A stretch of DNA of 64,000 bases from Tolypothrix sp. PCC 7712. GTDB taxonomy: Bacteria > Cyanobacteriota > Cyanobacteriia > Cyanobacteriales > Nostocaceae. The notes beneath the pieces were generated by a model, which was not told the origin of the DNA, searched no databases, and worked only from the letters and a program-made list of their open reading frames with translations. The position numbers were made by a program, and so were the translations under genes. Positions 19,818-30,003 of this stretch are shown here, in pieces. Each line of letters begins with the position of its first letter. The stretch's first letter is position 1. The DNA is taken from positions 620,001 through 684,000 of the forward strand of contig NZ_CP063785.1 in NCBI RefSeq assembly GCF_025860405.1, read 5' to 3'.

Positions 19818-20588
19818 TTACCAAGGCAATCTGCTACCATCCCAAGAGAAAAATTGCCCACTATCGCCTTCCTGAAGTTGTTCAATAACATTCATTAATT
19901 GACTAACAGTACGTTCTACTGAAAATAATTTTTCTGGTGGTACATTACGTTGAAAAGGAAGTGATAGACGTGTATCTGTTGTCCCTGGATGTAATGTCAC
20001 TACTAAAGTTTGGGGACTACTTCTACCATACTCAATTGCGACTGTACGCATAAACATATTCAGCGCAGCTTTAGAAGCGCGATAACCATACCATCCACCT
20101 AGTTGATTATCGCCAATACTACCAACTTTTGCAGAAATGCTAGCAAATACGCTGCGTTCTTTATGTTTAAATAGAGGCAATAAATGTTTGGCTAACAATA
20201 CAGAGCCTATACTGTTAATTTGAAAGTAGCGCAGTAAATTATCTGGGTTAATTTGTCTTAAACTTTTTTCAGGTTGCAAAGTATCTTCATGAAGTAATCC
20301 TACACAATTAACTACCAAGTGGAGCTTGTTAACTTGGTTACGGATTGTTTGCGCTGCTTCTGCGATTTGCGATTCTTCAGTAATATCTACAGGTAAACAA
20401 ATTAATTGTTCGGAATTCTCGTGTGACAGCCTAATCAAATCTGAAGATGATTCTAATTGACGATAGGTTGCATAAATTTTACTAATTCTTGTATCTAGCA
20501 ATAGTTTTTTCACAAAACCGAAACCAATGCCTTGATTAGCTCCCACAATCAAAGCATTTACCTGATTAATTTCATCAATAAAGGACAT
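19818..20588 (-). CDS. Short-chain dehydrogenase/reductase (C-factor-like)
   Basis: A 256-residue Rossmann-fold oxidoreductase. The cofactor loop is ALIVGANQGIGFGF (about 12-25), NCVG (about 93) replaces the usual NNAG, and the active site is SISAKVGSIGDNQ followed by YGYRASK (Y-x-x-x-K, about 166-172). The pattern resembles CsgA/C-factor-like SDRs. It starts 21 bases after mnmE and is probably co-transcribed with it. The substrate is unknown. Confidence 0.85.
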   Translation of the reverse strand: MSFIDEINQVNALIVGANQGIGFGFVKKLLLDTRISKIYATYRQLESSSDLIRLSHENSEQLICLPVDITEESQIAEAAQTIRNQVNKLHLVVNCVGLLHEDTLQPEKSLRQINPDNLLRYFQINSIGSVLLAKHLLPLFKHKERSVFASISAKVGSIGDNQLGGWYGYRASKAALNMFMRTVAIEYGRSSPQTLVVTLHPGTTDTRLSLPFQRNVPPEKLFSVERTVSQLMNVIEQLQEGDSGQFFSWDGSRLPW

Positions 20589-20609
20589 AACTTAAATTTA
20601 GATATATAC

Positions 20610-22001
20610 TTATTTGCCAATACAAAACTTACTAAAAATCCTGTCAAGTACAGATTCAGTCACTTCCTCACCAGTAATTTCTCCTAATGCATGAATAGCA
20701 TCGCGCAAGTCAATTGTCCAAAAATCAAGGGGTAGTTTTTGAGTGATTGTGGCTTGCATTTGCTCGAGAGAAATTTTAGCTTTTGTTAAGGATGCGGCTT
20801 GTCTTTGGTTAATCGCTAAATCCATATCAGCAGCTTGGACTTTTCCGGCTTTGACTATTTCTAAAATCGCCGTTTCTAAATCTTCAATGCCTTTATTTTG
20901 TGCTGCAGCTGTGAAAATTTGAGATTTTATATTTGGGATTTGGGATTGGAGATGATTTCCTATATCTGCTACTAAATCTATTTTGTTAATCACCAGAATT
21001 AAGGGACGATGTTGCACCTGTTCGTAAATTTCTGCATCGCCTGTTGTCCAACCTGTAGATGCATCAATAGTTAATAGTACTAAATCAGCGGCACTGGCAG
21101 CACGGCGCGATCGCTCTACGCCAATTTTTTCTACTTGGTCTTCTGTTTCCCGAATTCCTGCCGTATCTAGCACTTGCACGGGAATCCCACCCACGACTAG
21201 CTGAGATTCCACAACATCGCGGGTGGTTCCTGGTAAGTCGGTGACAATCGCGCGATCGCTCCGGCTCCAAGCATTGAGCAAGCTGGATTTTCCCACATTC
21301 GGCCGCCCAACAATTGCTACTTTTAAACCTGTGCGGAGCAGTTCGCCTTTGTCTTTGGTTGCCAATAATTGAGAAATTTCGGCGGCGATGCCATCAATTG
21401 CTGATATGATCACTTTATCATCCAGCGGAGGTAAGTCTTCCTCGAAATCAATCCGCGCTTCAATTTCTGCCAAAATATCCAAACAGTTAGCGCGTAACTG
21501 GCGGATGGGATGAGCTAATTTACCTTGCAAACCAGCTAAAGCAGTTTGAGCAGCTTGGGGCGATCGCGCTCCTACTAAATCGGCAATACCTTCAGCTTGG
21601 GTTAAATCCAAGCGCCCATTTAAAAAAGCGCGTAGGGTAAATTCTCCCGGCTGTGCTAGCCTTGCGCCATTTTCCAAACACAGTTGCAATACTTGCTGCA
21701 CTGCCATAATTCCACCGTGGCAATGAAATTCCACCACATCTTCCCTGGTGTAAGAACGGGGTGCTTGCATAATCAATAGCAAAGCTTCATCCACCAATTT
21801 TTTGCTCTGGGGATGGCGAATATAACCATAAAGAATGCGGTGACTTTCCCAAACTTGACGACCAGGAGCATGAAAAAGAATTTGGGCGATCGCGATCGCT
21901 TGAGAACCAGACACCCGCACAATGCCAACGCTACCCTGCTGCGGAACAACAGCAGTTGCGATCGCGGCAATGGTTCCAGTTGTGGCAAATACTTCCGACA
22001 T
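20610..22001 (-). CDS. mnmE: tRNA modification GTPase MnmE
   Basis: A 463-residue GTPase that works with MnmG to place the 5-carboxymethylaminomethyl group on U34 of certain tRNAs. The N-terminal tetrahydrofolate-binding domain begins [20 protein letters not shown]. The G domain has [12 protein letters not shown] (G1), TRDVVES (G2), LDTAGIRET (G3) and NKID (G4). The C-terminal FCIGK is the invariant CxGK motif. Its length is normal for the family. It has ATG start and is unrelated in function to its neighbours. Confidence 0.98.
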   Translation of the reverse strand: MSEVFATTGTIAAIATAVVPQQGSVGIVRVSGSQAIAIAQILFHAPGRQVWESHRILYGYIRHPQSKKLVDEALLLIMQAPRSYTREDVVEFHCHGGIMAVQQVLQLCLENGARLAQPGEFTLRAFLNGRLDLTQAEGIADLVGARSPQAAQTALAGLQGKLAHPIRQLRANCLDILAEIEARIDFEEDLPPLDDKVIISAIDGIAAEISQLLATKDKGELLRTGLKVAIVGRPNVGKSSLLNAWSRSDRAIVTDLPGTTRDVVESQLVVGGIPVQVLDTAGIRETEDQVEKIGVERSRRAASAADLVLLTIDASTGWTTGDAEIYEQVQHRPLILVINKIDLVADIGNHLQSQIPNIKSQIFTAAAQNKGIEDLETAILEIVKAGKVQAADMDLAINQRQAASLTKAKISLEQMQATITQKLPLDFWTIDLRDAIHALGEITGEEVTESVLDRIFSKFCIGK

Positions 22002-22257
22002 GAGCGCCCTTTTTCACAAATATATATTATGAGACTAGCAGGTACATTTGCATAAGATGGGGAAAGGAGAAAAGGTGAAAGCGTAGAATTTACAGTTTGT
22101 TGTCAGGTTTGCCTCGTCTCTTACTAAGGGCAGAAGTTACGGGATCGAGGAATTATATACTAAATAATGGTAAGTATTTAAACCAATCAGGGAGCAACAA
22201 GCAAGGTAAGATTTATCTGAAGAGTAGAAAAAAGCTCTTACTAGAGAGGGATTCACT

Positions 22258-22458
22258 GTGGAGCAAAAAATTAATTGCGCGGAAGCCTGCGTTAATGGTT
22301 GTGTTTTAGGGGATAAATGCCCCAATATTGAATTTAGAGAAGCTGCGGCACAATTTATTGAGGAGACTTCTTTAGATCAAATGCTGGCGCTTGCGGAAGA
22401 ACGACTGCGGCGAAAATTCATGGAACCGCCAAAATGGGTACTTCCAGACGAAGAATAG
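22258..22458 (+). CDS. Small conserved-looking Cys-rich protein
   Basis: A 66-residue hypothetical protein. The N-terminal 21 residues hold four cysteines (positions 7, 11, 15 and 21: C-x3-C-x3-C-x5-C), which could bind a metal or an Fe-S centre. The rest is a charged helix (LDQMLALAEERLRRKF) ending WVLPDEE. The start is GTG with AGAGAGGGA upstream. It is isolated between mnmE (divergent) and a Uma2 gene. I do not recognise a named family. Confidence 0.65.
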   Translation: MEQKINCAEACVNGCVLGDKCPNIEFREAAAQFIEETSLDQMLALAEERLRRKFMEPPKWVLPDEE

Positions 22459-22569
22459 CATTTTTGTGAGCAGATAACAGAATAACAGGGGGAGATTCTT
22501 TACTTTTCACATCTTTGCTACTCAGCGATCAGCTTCAGGAACACCAAAACGCTCAGGAAAAAACTAACA

Positions 22570-23262
22570 TCACCTAATAGTATCTGGATCGATACCTAAT
22601 TCTCGCAGTTTTGCTGCCAAGCGATCGCTTCTTTGCTTTTCTTGTTCAGCTCTTTGTTTTTCTTGTTCTACAAGTTCTTCTGGTGTTGTAACTAGTTGTC
22701 CATCAGCAGTGAAAAAGCGTAACTTTTCTTGTTCAACTCCTAAATATAGCTCTAGCTGCTGACTCCACAACCAACCTTGAGCATTCGCTTCTATTGCTTG
22801 ATATTTACCAGCTACTAAGACAAACCCAGCAAAGTCTAAATTCTGCGGATCAAACCAGAAATATTCGGGTGTGCGAAAAGTATCTTGATAAATCTGTTTC
22901 TTCAAGCCTTTGTCTGTTAAAGCTGTAGAATCTGATAACAGTTCGATAATTACATTGGGATACTTGCCATCTTCTTGCCAAAGTACCCAACTTTTACGGG
23001 GTTTGCGTTCAGTTCCTCGCACCACAAAAAAATCTGGGCCGCGAAAATCTTCTGATTTGCGCTGACGTGGACTGTAGTAAATTGTAATATTGCCGGATAC
23101 ATAGAAGTCATTGCGATCGCGCCACAATAACTCTAGACATTGGATCAGCAATGTCATTTGTAGACGATGTAAGTCAGATTCCAAAGGCGGTTCGTTACTG
23201 TATAAATCTCCTGGAGGAAATATTACATTATCTGGGGTAGCTAAATCTTGGGCAACAGACAT
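22570..23262 (-). CDS. Uma2 family endonuclease-like protein (DUF820)
   Basis: A 230-residue protein of the Uma2 (PD-(D/E)XK-like) family, which is greatly expanded in cyanobacteria. The core shows GPDFFVVRGTERK (Asp of the active site, about 74) and PNVIIELLSDSTALTDKGLK (Glu-x-Leu-Ser-x-Ser, about 102-121), then YFWFDPQNLDFAGFVL. The C-terminus is a short coiled coil (EQEKQRAEQEKQR). The ATG at 23262 is preferred; an upstream ATG at 23307 would add 15 residues absent from the usual family start. The biological role of the family is unknown. Confidence 0.88.
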   Translation of the reverse strand: MSVAQDLATPDNVIFPPGDLYSNEPPLESDLHRLQMTLLIQCLELLWRDRNDFYVSGNITIYYSPRQRKSEDFRGPDFFVVRGTERKPRKSWVLWQEDGKYPNVIIELLSDSTALTDKGLKKQIYQDTFRTPEYFWFDPQNLDFAGFVLVAGKYQAIEANAQGWLWSQQLELYLGVEQEKLRFFTADGQLVTTPEELVEQEKQRAEQEKQRSDRLAAKLRELGIDPDTIR

Positions 23263-23317
23263 GGCAATCACTGTCTCAGTGCTAATAAGTTTAGCGTAGC
23301 AGGGCAAATATCAAATT

Positions 23318-24946
23318 CTAAATATCTAAACCAACAACTGTTAATTCCGGTGGATACTCAACTGTAAATTGATAAGTTACCTCTCGTCTTTCTTGCGGTA
23401 GCAGAGTTAAATCCCATTCCAAAATCCCCATCTCTCCCAGTTGAATTTGCGGATGGCTGTGGGTGAGGCGGACTTTAATTTTTTCGTTGCGGCTAATTGG
23501 TAATTGTTCAGTAAGTATCAGATGAGTTTCTTCTTCCAGCAAGTTAGTAACTATCAGCCGATAACCATAAGTAATCCGGCGCTGGTTACTCATCAATTTT
23601 TTATCAACTATTCGCTCAAATAAGTCACGCTCAATTTTTAAGCCTTCATCAATTCCTAAATTAATTTTGAATTCTTGTCCTGGCGCAATATTATCTAGTT
23701 TTGTTGTTCCCACAAACATATTGTCGCGGAAAATATTGGCTTTGCCTGGTAATAAAGTTGCGTTGTTAGCACTATTTTTGACTATGGCTTGGAGATAAGC
23801 AAAGCTCACTAACCTCGGCATGGCAACATAATGGCAACTACTCAAATAATCATCTTGAAAAATTGTAGTTTTATGGGGTGAGCCATCATTAGGAATATTA
23901 CCACCAGCACTGAGTTTAAAGGTGACTACACTTCCTGTTGTCGAGACTTCCGCATCAACAGTTTCAGCTTCTATAGATTTGTCTTGTACAACCTCATCTG
24001 CTTCTTCATCCATTTCCCGCGCCATACCAGCTGACTCTGATTGAGCCGCCATCATTGGCATTTGGGTGACTTTGCGCCGCATAAAATCTGTTGTATAGCT
24101 GGGAGTATTTATATACCAAGGTTGCAGTTTGGGGGGAATAGTACCTAAGCCCGGTTTAGCAGTAGAGAGGGTTAGAGCTACGCCCAGCCACTCTTCCCCT
24201 GTGCTTTGGGTAACTTCAGCTAAGTAAGTGAGATTCACAACATTGCTGGTACTGCTAAAACGCAAATCATAAAGCGGAGTCCAACTAGCGCGATGAACTA
24301 CGTAAGATAGCTCTAACTCAAAGTCTCCCGCACCAGCAACTTCCACAGGCACAATTATGCTCAAGCTTTCTTTGGGGTGTGGCGTTTGGATTTTTTGTAA
24401 TGAAGCGCGCAGTACTTGCAACTGCTTGTCTAATTCTTCCTGTTGAGTTTTGCACTCCCCAGAGGCGATCGCATATTCGCTATACTGGCTGCCAATAAAG
24501 TTGAGAAAATCTAGAGTTTCGCTGAGACTGAGGTTTTTCCGTGACAAACTCTGAGAGAAGGGTTCTTCTGTCTTTTCCCGTAAGCCGGCAATAAAACTAG
24601 ATTGCAATGCTAAAGCGTCGATTTGAGCTTGTAGGTGGCGTTTTTCTGCCTCCAACTGCTCAATCTGTCTGGTTAATTGCGCCACCCGTTCGGTAATCGG
24701 TTCTGTAGTGTAAATGCGATCGCAACTCACTCCTAACAAGCGTACCCCTACCGTCCCTTTACCACCAACCCTCACAGAATCAGTTTCTAGCGTTACCGGC
24801 AGTGAGGTAACGACTAATTCCTGTTCTTCTCCTGTTAGAGAAACCATCCCCCGTCTTGTAACTAGGGCTTGATCGCTGTAAACTGTCACAGCTACAATCT
24901 GGCTTGCTACTATCTTGCGTAAAGAAGGCATTTCTGGGTTAACCAC
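23318..24946 (-). CDS. MuiA-like protein (DUF4139/DUF4140 family)
   Basis: A 542-residue protein like the mucoidy inhibitor MuiA family. The N-terminal segment (IVAVTVYSDQALVTRRG, about 14-30) is the DUF4140 part. A coiled coil follows (about 85-185), then the DUF4139 beta-rich part with ELSYVVHRASWTPLYDLRF (about 211-229) and the C-terminal EWDLTLLPQERREVTYQF. There is no signal peptide. The start is GTG with GGGGGA upstream; ATG at 24931 is an alternative that removes five residues. Function is unknown, although the family name comes from suppression of mucoid growth. Confidence 0.82.
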   Translation of the reverse strand: MVNPEMPSLRKIVASQIVAVTVYSDQALVTRRGMVSLTGEEQELVVTSLPVTLETDSVRVGGKGTVGVRLLGVSCDRIYTTEPITERVAQLTRQIEQLEAEKRHLQAQIDALALQSSFIAGLREKTEEPFSQSLSRKNLSLSETLDFLNFIGSQYSEYAIASGECKTQQEELDKQLQVLRASLQKIQTPHPKESLSIIVPVEVAGAGDFELELSYVVHRASWTPLYDLRFSSTSNVVNLTYLAEVTQSTGEEWLGVALTLSTAKPGLGTIPPKLQPWYINTPSYTTDFMRRKVTQMPMMAAQSESAGMAREMDEEADEVVQDKSIEAETVDAEVSTTGSVVTFKLSAGGNIPNDGSPHKTTIFQDDYLSSCHYVAMPRLVSFAYLQAIVKNSANNATLLPGKANIFRDNMFVGTTKLDNIAPGQEFKINLGIDEGLKIERDLFERIVDKKLMSNQRRITYGYRLIVTNLLEEETHLILTEQLPISRNEKIKVRLTHSHPQIQLGEMGILEWDLTLLPQERREVTYQFTVEYPPELTVVGLDI

Positions 24947-25056
24947 TGCCAGTTTTCCCCCATTTTGAATGATTCTGCTGCTTAATTGTTAATGGTTAAA
25001 GGTTCCACCGTCAAGTCATTAACAAATTGGGTGTTTGGTGTTTGGTATTTGTCCCA

Positions 25057-25110
25057 ATTACCCATTACCCATTACCCATTCCCCAGTCCCCAGTCCCCAA
25101 TCCCCAATCC
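25057..25110. repeat. Heptamer tandem repeats
   Basis: Runs of CCATTAC followed by CCCAGTC/CCCAATC units, directly after the LysR gene stop. Same class as the repeats at 5-38. Confidence 0.75.
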
Positions 25111-26070
25111 CTAATTCTTCACCTCTTCCTCATCCTGAAGTTGCTCAAAGGTACCCCAAGAAAAAGAGGTATTTTGCTCGATAAAATTCTTAGCAGCATT
25201 GATCAGGTAATCATAATAGGTGCGAGCCACAATCGATAGCTGTTTCCCAGAAGGGTAAACTATGTACCAAGTGCGCTTAATCGGAAAGTGCTGTACATCC
25301 AAAATACTGAACTCTGAAGAGTCAGAAGTTAGGGTATGACGGGATAATACAGAAATTCCTAAGCCACCTGCGATCGCTTGTTTAATCGCTTCATTGCTGC
25401 CCAATTCTAATTTCACTTTCACTGTTAATTCATGCTGATCAAACAGGCTTTGGATAGCACGACGAGTTCCTGAACCTGGTTCTCGCATAATAAAAGCTTC
25501 TTGCGCTAGGCGTTCGATGGGAATATTTTTCTCTTTTGCCAGTGGATGATTAACTGGAGCAAAAACCACCAAGGGATTATCTAAAAATGGTTGGCAATTC
25601 ACATCAATATTTTCTGGCACTTGGCTCATAATATACAAGTCATCCAGATTATTAATCATTCGCTCCAAAATCCGCTCATGGTTTGTTACTTGCAGCGAGA
25701 TATCTATGCCCGGATAAAGTTGGCAAAAAGGCCCCAACAAACGCGGTATAAAATATTTTGCAGTTGTAATTACTGCTAATTTTAATTGACCTTGTTTTAG
25801 CCCTTTTAAGTCTGCTACTTTCATTTCAAATTGGGCTATGGTTTCAAAAATCTGCCGACAAGTAGCAAACAATTCTCGTCCTGCTTCGGTTAAATATAGG
25901 CGCTTACCAACCTGCTCAAATAAAGGCAATCCGACCGATTTTGTTAACTGCTTGATTTGCATGGAAACGGTAGGCTGGGTGAGGAACAATTCCTCAGCAG
26001 CACGAGTAAAACTACCGTGTCGTGCTGCCGCCTCGAACACCTTCAACTGGTGTAGCGTCGCTTGGTTCAA
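25111..26070 (-). CDS. LysR-type regulator of the CmpR/CcmR (NdhR) type
   Basis: A 319-residue LysR transcription factor. The winged HTH is at residues 1-60 (HGSFTRAAEELFLTQPTVSM), followed by VGLPLFEQVGKRLYLTEAG and a two-lobe effector domain (about 92-300). The N-terminus is very like the cyanobacterial CmpR/CcmR regulators, which sense 2-phosphoglycolate, 2-oxoglutarate or RuBP and control Ci-uptake genes. It lies downstream of the ccm operon on the same strand. The start is TTG with a strong AGAGGAG site 8 bases upstream. I infer that it controls Ci genes, possibly the adjacent ones. CmpR and CcmR cannot be told apart here. Confidence 0.88.
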   Translation of the reverse strand: MNQATLHQLKVFEAAARHGSFTRAAEELFLTQPTVSMQIKQLTKSVGLPLFEQVGKRLYLTEAGRELFATCRQIFETIAQFEMKVADLKGLKQGQLKLAVITTAKYFIPRLLGPFCQLYPGIDISLQVTNHERILERMINNLDDLYIMSQVPENIDVNCQPFLDNPLVVFAPVNHPLAKEKNIPIERLAQEAFIMREPGSGTRRAIQSLFDQHELTVKVKLELGSNEAIKQAIAGGLGISVLSRHTLTSDSSEFSILDVQHFPIKRTWYIVYPSGKQLSIVARTYYDYLINAAKNFIEQNTSFSWGTFEQLQDEEEVKN

Positions 26071-26354
26071 GGGTGATTCTCCTCTAAGAGCGATACAGAG
26101 ATATTAATCTAGTATCACTGAACACTTGCATTAGCGATAGCATTGGTCACACAAAAATTCTGATTCATAAGTATAGACAATACTCTATGAATTCTATTAC
26201 GAGATAGATCTTTTCCTATTATAGTGAAACAGTTATTATCAAAACAACAAAGCAAAGCGTAAGATGCCTTCCAGCTCTAGATGAATGCTGAATACTGAAT
26301 CCTGAATGTGGATCTCCTACAATCCATAATTCCTAATTCATCATTCACCATTCA

Positions 26355-27137
26355 TCATTCTTCTAATTCTTCTAAAACTTTGATAGGTAACTGAGCCAAA
26401 TCTGGCAACTGCAGGCGTTCAATTTCGGCAACTTGCTCTTTAATATTAATGGGTAAGTTGATTGGTTGACGTTCTTCTATCCAGCAACTTGCTAATGGTA
26501 ATGTCTGCTCTAATTCATCTAAAGGACGAGGAATTACCATAACTGCATTCAATTCCCCGATGCGTTCTGCCTCATACATTCCTGCTTCTACTGCTACTGC
26601 AACATTGGCTACGGAACCGCGAATAATGGCTGTACACAAACCTGCACCAATTTTTTCATAGGCTGCCAATTGTACATCAGCTGATTTCAGCATGGCATCG
26701 CAAGCTCCTACCATCGCTGGAAATCCTCGTGTTTCCACCAAACCCACTGCTTGGTTACTCAAACGACTGTAATTTCCATCCTCCATAATTTTACTGAGCT
26801 TGGAGGTAATGGGTAGCACTATCTCTAAATTTGGGTAAGGACGGGGAATAACTAAGCTAGAAACTAATTGACCAAACTGTTCCGCAGTTTGGATACCAGC
26901 TTCTACAGCCAATCGGACATCAGCAATCCCACCTCGGACAATTGCTGTACAATGACCACCACCAATTTTTTCATAGCCAACTAAATGAACCCCTGCTGAT
27001 TTCAGCATCATATCGGCTGTTCCCACGATCGCGGGAAAACTCAGCGTAGATACCATACCCAAAGCAGTATCCTTGAGGCTATCTCGACGGCGGGTGTCTT
27101 TAATAGTGCTAAGAGCTTTTTGATTAGATGTTTCCAT
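26355..27137 (-). CDS. ccmO: Carboxysome shell protein CcmO (tandem BMC)
   Basis: A 260-residue shell protein with two bacterial-microcompartment domains in tandem: ALGMVSTLSFPAIVGTADMM (about 25-44) and AVGLVETRGFPAMVGACDAM (about 130-149). It forms pseudohexameric trimers in the facets of the beta-carboxysome. The C-terminal extension (about 215-260) is Leu/Pro/Glu-rich, as in other CcmO proteins. The ATG at 27137 has GGAG 7 bases upstream; a GTG at 27158 is less likely. It is the last gene of ccmK2-K1-L-M-N-O. Confidence 0.93.
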   Translation of the reverse strand: METSNQKALSTIKDTRRRDSLKDTALGMVSTLSFPAIVGTADMMLKSAGVHLVGYEKIGGGHCTAIVRGGIADVRLAVEAGIQTAEQFGQLVSSLVIPRPYPNLEIVLPITSKLSKIMEDGNYSRLSNQAVGLVETRGFPAMVGACDAMLKSADVQLAAYEKIGAGLCTAIIRGSVANVAVAVEAGMYEAERIGELNAVMVIPRPLDELEQTLPLASCWIEERQPINLPINIKEQVAEIERLQLPDLAQLPIKVLEELEE

Positions 27138-27267
27138 GTGAAGTCTCCGGATACTCACAGAAAGGATAAAGGCTAAAGGCTAAAGGATGAAAATATATAA
27201 TCATTTAACTCCTGAATTACCAGGAATTTCATCCTTCATACTTCAGATGACATCTTACAATTAACAC

Positions 27268-28071
27268 TTATTCACTCTGCTCGTCCGAGATGGGTTCATT
27301 TAGAGATTGCCGATGGGGAAATAGTGTAACTAACAGTCTTTGAATACTCCCTGTACCATAAATCTGAGTGCCAAAAGTATTGGGGGATTCGGTAGCAGGT
27401 GGAGTTGATTGTGACTCTTGGCTGCTTTCTTGTGAGGCTTGTGCGGCTGCTTCTAGTTCAGGACTACCCAATGAGGGGTTTTCTTCTAGAACAGGAGATT
27501 CATTTGACAAATTATTAGCAGGCTGAGTTTCAGAACTGGATTGGTGTTGTAACTCCAGGTAAAATCCGCCGGAGAAAGTAGTAGAGGAGGTAGTTGTTTC
27601 CCCATTGCTACTTTGTTCCTTGTTCCTTCGCCTCCCAATCAAAGTTTTTTGTTCTCTCAACCCCTGCGTATTTGTAGAAGCATTACTTGCTGATGGTTCC
27701 GGTGTGATACCACCAATATGCCGACTACTATCTCCCAAAATTGAACCAGGCGGAACCACTTGTCCTGGTGCAACTGAACAGTTAAACACTGTAGTTGCGG
27801 AACCAATACAAGCATTTGTTCCGATTTTACCTTGACCAACCATGAGAAAACCGGCTCCCAAGTTTGCTCCTGCTTCTACTTCTAGGGTTCCTTCATCAAT
27901 TTGCAGAATCGACCCCATGCCAATACAGACTCCTGGGCCTATGATGATTTTGCCGTTAACAGCCGCTTGTAGTATTACCCCTGGTGCAATTACTGCACTG
28001 GGATGAATAGTCACCTCGCCACTAATGTAAGAGTCAAAGTTGTTGCTGAGGCGCAGTGGCGGCACAGACAT
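27268..28071 (-). CDS. ccmN: Carboxysome assembly protein CcmN
   Basis: A 267-residue adaptor that links CcmM to the shell. The N-terminal half (about 18-120) is a left-handed beta-helix of hexapeptide repeats (VTIHPSAVIAPGVIL, IGPGVCIGMGSILQI). A low-complexity Ser/Gln/Glu linker (about 130-225) follows. The C-terminal amphipathic encapsulation peptide is around YGTGSIQRLLVTLFPHRQSL (about 238-257), then an acidic tail. It lies between ccmM and ccmO in the usual order. Confidence 0.93.
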   Translation of the reverse strand: MSVPPLRLSNNFDSYISGEVTIHPSAVIAPGVILQAAVNGKIIIGPGVCIGMGSILQIDEGTLEVEAGANLGAGFLMVGQGKIGTNACIGSATTVFNCSVAPGQVVPPGSILGDSSRHIGGITPEPSASNASTNTQGLREQKTLIGRRRNKEQSSNGETTTSSTTFSGGFYLELQHQSSSETQPANNLSNESPVLEENPSLGSPELEAAAQASQESSQESQSTPPATESPNTFGTQIYGTGSIQRLLVTLFPHRQSLNEPISDEQSE

Positions 28072-28195
28072 GGAAATTCTAACCTCGGAAGCCGGAAAAT
28101 TAGGAAATGCGGAAGATAATGAGTTTAAAGGATGTAGTCTCCTAAAAAGTGGCTGACCACAAGCTACTTCATCCTTTATACTTTATCCTTCCTAG

Positions 28196-29854
28196 CTATG
28201 GGCGTTGGATAATGGTCTCCAGTACCCGACGCTTGGCTTTGGGGTCAATACCAATTAGGCGCACATATTCTCCTGCGTATTCAGCGAGGGCTGCTTCTAT
28301 AGCTGCGATCGCATCTCTTTCAGAATTGGCTTGAATGGGGCCTGTGCTTGTCCAGGAACCGGTGCGGAAGCGTCTTTGGTCTACATGTTCAACGCTAATT
28401 TTATACCCAGCACCTAGTAATTGCCGTAGTTGATCGATGACTTCTCCACTCAAACGGGTGCTAGTTGCGGTGGCTGTAGCTGTAGCTGTGGCTGTAGGCG
28501 CACTGCTGGTAAAAGATTTTGTGCTGCTAGATGGATTAACCTGACCGTTGGGACGTTGGATAATGCTTTCTAATACCCGACGTTTAGCTTTGGGGTCAAT
28601 ACCAATTAACCGGACATACTCACCTTGATGGTTGCTGATACAATCTTCTAGAGCCGCAATCACTTCATTGGTAGAGGTAGAGTTAATAGGACTACAGCTT
28701 TGCCAAGAACCAGTCCGGAAGCGGCGCTCATCCACATGTTCTGTACCAATTTTGTAACCACCTGCTAACAGCTGACGGATTTGTTCTACTGTTTCTGTGT
28801 TTAGTCCGCCACCAGAACCGTTACCATTACCATTAGAGCTATAGCTGCCATTAGAAGCAGCCTTGGGAGCCTTAAATGCAGCAGCAGGCGCACCAACTGT
28901 GCCATCTGGACGTTGGATAATTGTTTCGAGAACGCGTCTTCTGCCGTTGTCGATGCCAAACAAGCGCACATACTCACCAGCATGATCTGCCAAACAAGCT
29001 TCTAATGCTGAGATGGCTTCACCAATGGATCTAGCATTGATAGGCTGACAGCTAGTCCAAGAACCCGTACGGAAACGTCTTTGGTCTACATGTTCTGTAC
29101 CGATTTTGTATCCTTGCTGTAACAAATAGCGTACTTGCTCTATTGTTTCTGCACTTAAACTACCGCTTGCCACTTCACTACTCCTTTCTAGCTCTAAAAC
29201 AGTAATGCCATTACCTGTAGAAGATTTTTTTATTTGATCCCGAATGGGTGTAATACATTTACTATCTGCAACGCACAAATATCCAGCTCGCAGTGCCTGA
29301 TTAATTCCCACTACATGATGGGTGAATTCCTGATCCTGCGATTGGACATCTGGTAAACGGTCAGCTTGTTGCTGAGTAGTAATGATTGCTCCCGAAGGTA
29401 CATATTTACCAGGGGGAATTTCTACATCTTGAATTAAAGCGTGCATCATCACGATGCAACCTGCACCCACCCTGGCATTAAATACCGTAGAGCGAAAGCC
29501 TATAAAAGAATTATCACCAACATAAGCAGGCCCGTGAATCAGGGCCATATGGGTAATAGAAGCATTTTTACCAATCCATACCGAGTATTCTTCTTGGTCA
29601 TCACCAATTACTCGGCCTTGCTCCAACCCATGAATTACTACACCATCTTGAATATTAGTATTTTCACCAATGAAAAAAGGTGTACCTTCATCCGCTCTAA
29701 TCGAAGTCCCCGGAGCAACGATTACGTTGGCACCTATTCGCACGTCTCCAATCACCTTGGAAAAAGAATGTACAAATGTGCTTTCATGGATTGTTGGCTC
29801 AGCTAAGTTCCTCGACCACGGGGTTGGGGGTGCCACCGTGCTGCTGACTGCCAT
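28196..29854 (-). CDS. ccmM: Carboxysome scaffold/carbonic anhydrase CcmM
   Basis: A 552-residue scaffold that condenses RuBisCO in the beta-carboxysome. The gamma-carbonic-anhydrase domain (1-200) keeps His75, His102 and His107 as Zn ligands and the pair Cys194/Cys200, which forms the activating disulfide in active homologues, so this CcmM is probably an active anhydrase. Three RuBisCO-small-subunit-like (SSUL) repeats follow, each with a [15 protein letters not shown] core. SSUL1 and SSUL2 each hold two Cys residues; SSUL3 has none. The ATG at 29854 has AGGAGG 9 bases upstream. An internal ribosome-binding site could give the short M35 form (see the separate entry). Confidence 0.97.
   Translation of the reverse strand: MAVSSTVAPPTPWSRNLAEPTIHESTFVHSFSKVIGDVRIGANVIVAPGTSIRADEGTPFFIGENTNIQDGVVIHGLEQGRVIGDDQEEYSVWIGKNASITHMALIHGPAYVGDNSFIGFRSTVFNARVGAGCIVMMHALIQDVEIPPGKYVPSGAIITTQQQADRLPDVQSQDQEFTHHVVGINQALRAGYLCVADSKCITPIRDQIKKSSTGNGITVLELERSSEVASGSLSAETIEQVRYLLQQGYKIGTEHVDQRRFRTGSWTSCQPINARSIGEAISALEACLADHAGEYVRLFGIDNGRRRVLETIIQRPDGTVGAPAAAFKAPKAASNGSYSSNGNGNGSGGGLNTETVEQIRQLLAGGYKIGTEHVDERRFRTGSWQSCSPINSTSTNEVIAALEDCISNHQGEYVRLIGIDPKAKRRVLESIIQRPNGQVNPSSSTKSFTSSAPTATATATATATSTRLSGEVIDQLRQLLGAGYKISVEHVDQRRFRTGSWTSTGPIQANSERDAIAAIEAALAEYAGEYVRLIGIDPKAKRRVLETIIQRP
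29171..29187 (-). promoter_or_regulatory. Internal ribosome-binding site and GTG start for short CcmM (M35)
   Basis: On the coding strand AAAGGAG (29187-29181) is followed after 7 bases by an in-frame GTG (29173-29171, codon 228 of CcmM). Translation from here gives a 325-residue protein holding exactly the three SSUL repeats, about 35 kDa. The short form M35 made by internal initiation is known from Synechococcus; here the site is visible in sequence. Confidence 0.8.
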
Positions 29855-29875
29855 TGCGAGATTCCTCCTAAAATT

Positions 29876-30003
29876 GTCAATTGTCAATTGTCAGTTGTCA
29901 GTTGTCATTTGTCCTTTGTCTTTTGTCTTTTGCCATAATTTTTGTGTTATGACCAATGACTAATGAACAGTAACTAATGACTAATGACCAATGACTAATG
30001 ACT
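29876..30003. repeat. Two heptamer repeat arrays between ccmL and ccmM
   Basis: GTCAATT/GTCAGTT/GTCTTTT-type heptamers lie at about 29876-29935, and TGACTAA/TGACCAA-type heptamers at about 29944-30003. They fill the ccmL-ccmM gap inside the operon, and the second array abuts the ccmL stop. Confidence 0.8.
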
